Below, one piece after another: positions 60,537 through 64,000 of a stretch of 64,000 nucleotides of DNA. The DNA comes from Deinococcus aerolatus. GTDB lineage: Bacteria > Deinococcota > Deinococci > Deinococcales > Deinococcaceae. The translations under genes were made by a program, and so were the position numbers. The stretch spans positions 1 to 64,000 of the forward strand of contig NZ_BMOL01000011.1 in NCBI RefSeq assembly GCF_014647055.1, in the 5' to 3' direction. Position 1 is the stretch's first letter; each line of letters starts with the position of its first letter. Under the pieces are notes generated by a model. The model made no database searches. It worked only from the letters and a program-made list of their open reading frames with translations, and was not told the origin of the DNA.

Positions 60537-61211
60537 TCAGCCGGCGGCGGAGCCGCGATTCCCGGCCTGCATGTTCTCGCGTTCGCGCTCGGCGTCGGCT
60601 TCCAGCTTGGCCTTGATCTTCTTGAGGGTGAAGCTGGCCTCGCGTTCGCGCTGGTCCAGCACGCTGCGGATAAAGCGGATGTCGTCCTGAATGCCGGGAA
60701 TCAGGACCTGCTCCAGCGCGTTCACGCGGCGCGAGGTCTTCTTGATCTCCTCGCCAATCCGGCGCAGCTTGGTCTCGGTGGCGGCCACCTTGACGATGCC
60801 GTCCATCACGCCGCCGAAATCGGTGGCGGCCTGGATGGTGCGGGCGCCCACGTTGATCGGGCTGAATGCCGTGGTCGTGTCGCGCTCGGGCAGCTCAATG
60901 CGCGGCACTTTCACGCCGTACAGGTTGTCAATCTGCATGTTGATGGAGTAGTCGCCGCTGCCGGCCAGGCTCAGGCTCTCGACGGCTTCCGGGGTGTCCC
61001 AGGCTTTCGCGCCGAACAGGCTGGTGTACGCGCCCTTGCTGACGCCGGAAAGTTCCTCGCGGGCGGCCAGCGCGTCCTTGACCAGCGCGAAGAACTCGCC
61101 GATCAGGGCGTCGCGCTTGCGCTTCAGGAGGTCCGCGCCGCTCTGCGCGGTCTTGAGGCTGGCCTTGCTGGCCAGCATCGCGCTGCGGGTGGGGCTGATC
61201 TGTCCTGCCAT
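60537..61211 (-). CDS. atpD: V-type ATP synthase subunit D
   Basis: This 224-residue subunit D forms the central rotor shaft of the A/V-type ATPase. It begins ISPTRSAMLASKASLKTAQSG near 5-25 and ends in long helices (RRIGEEIKKTSRRVNALEQV near 149-168), as expected for a coiled-coil stalk. It is the last gene of the operon within view, separated from subunit B by about 100 bases that hold a large hairpin. A terminator follows. Confidence 0.94.
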   Translation of the reverse strand: MAGQISPTRSAMLASKASLKTAQSGADLLKRKRDALIGEFFALVKDALAAREELSGVSKGAYTSLFGAKAWDTPEAVESLSLAGSGDYSINMQIDNLYGVKVPRIELPERDTTTAFSPINVGARTIQAATDFGGVMDGIVKVAATETKLRRIGEEIKKTSRRVNALEQVLIPGIQDDIRFIRSVLDQREREASFTLKKIKAKLEADAERERENMQAGNRGSAAG

Positions 61212-61242
61212 GTGTGTTCACCTCCTCTGTCGGTGAAGGGCT

Positions 61243-61307
61243 CACCGTCTACAGGTCACACCGTCTCGCCGCGCTGGGCCGCTTGACGGTGTGACCGTTA
61301 GACGGTG
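61243..61307 (-). promoter_or_regulatory. Large 23-base-stem hairpin between atpB and atpD
   Basis: Left arm 61243-61265 and right arm 61285-61307 are reverse complements with two central mismatches, around a 19-base loop. It has no T run, so is not a simple terminator. It may be an mRNA processing or stabilising structure that sets the level of subunit D. Confidence 0.65.
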
Positions 61308-61315
61308 GGGCCGGT

Positions 61316-64000
<2,685 letters not shown>

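Overview
The window reads as chromosome of a Deinococcus species. The base composition is GC-rich, a V-type ATPase operon closes the window, and glutaminyl-tRNA synthetase carries a C-terminal Yqey-like domain as described for D. radiodurans. Many genes are apparently leaderless, with a -10 hexamer 5-9 bases before the start codon. An XPB-type helicase sits beside its Bax1 (DUF790) partner, as in archaea and some bacteria. The species cannot be fixed from the sequence alone.

Bases 1-12,440 are accessory and partly decayed. A family-A DNA-polymerase-like gene is cut by an IS4-family element with 9-base target duplications. A frameshifted MFS transporter remnant and small orphan genes follow. 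Then come the XPB/Bax1 pair and a secreted ComEC-like metallo-beta-lactamase with a DUF3006 partner. The island ends with a tightly packed four-gene set: NERD nuclease with zinc ribbons, two unrecognised proteins and a GIY-YIG-like protein. It lies next to a three-tRNA operon and is the best candidate here for an undescribed nucleic-acid-processing or defence system. A consensus promoter followed at once by an intrinsic terminator lies upstream of it.

Bases 12,500-39,400 are mostly core genome. They hold tRNA-Ser, tRNA-Ser and tRNA-Arg, a nitrilase-fold protein lacking the usual Cys, phosphoglycerate mutase, two DUF2382 stress proteins, a BenE transporter, exonuclease III and a sugar dehydrogenase-like lipoprotein. 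MscS, DUF2254 and DUF421 membrane proteins, glnS, a TPR protein and ftsH follow, the last preceded by a decayed copy of part of itself. Next are a run of four DinB-fold genes with a divergent WYL regulator, a pyrimidine-nucleoside phosphorylase, an FtsB-like protein, a thioesterase and a ROK kinase.

Bases 39,400-53,000 are rich in cyclic-di-GMP genes. They hold a membrane diguanylate cyclase, a 1268-residue TPR/HD-GYP/TPR/GGDEF protein and a small GGDEF protein fused to a ribbon-helix-helix domain. The last has a perfect 20-base palindrome in front of it. It heads an overlapping operon with a deaminase, a Nudix hydrolase and a histidine phosphatase. Two S8 protease lipoproteins with tandem Trp-Ala motifs and groES-groEL lie among these genes.

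Bases 53,000-64,000 hold an M23 peptidase, an M16 protease pair, a CaiB-type CoA transferase, a molybdenum hydroxylase large subunit, an acetyltransferase and V-ATPase subunits D, B and A. Subunit A runs off the window.
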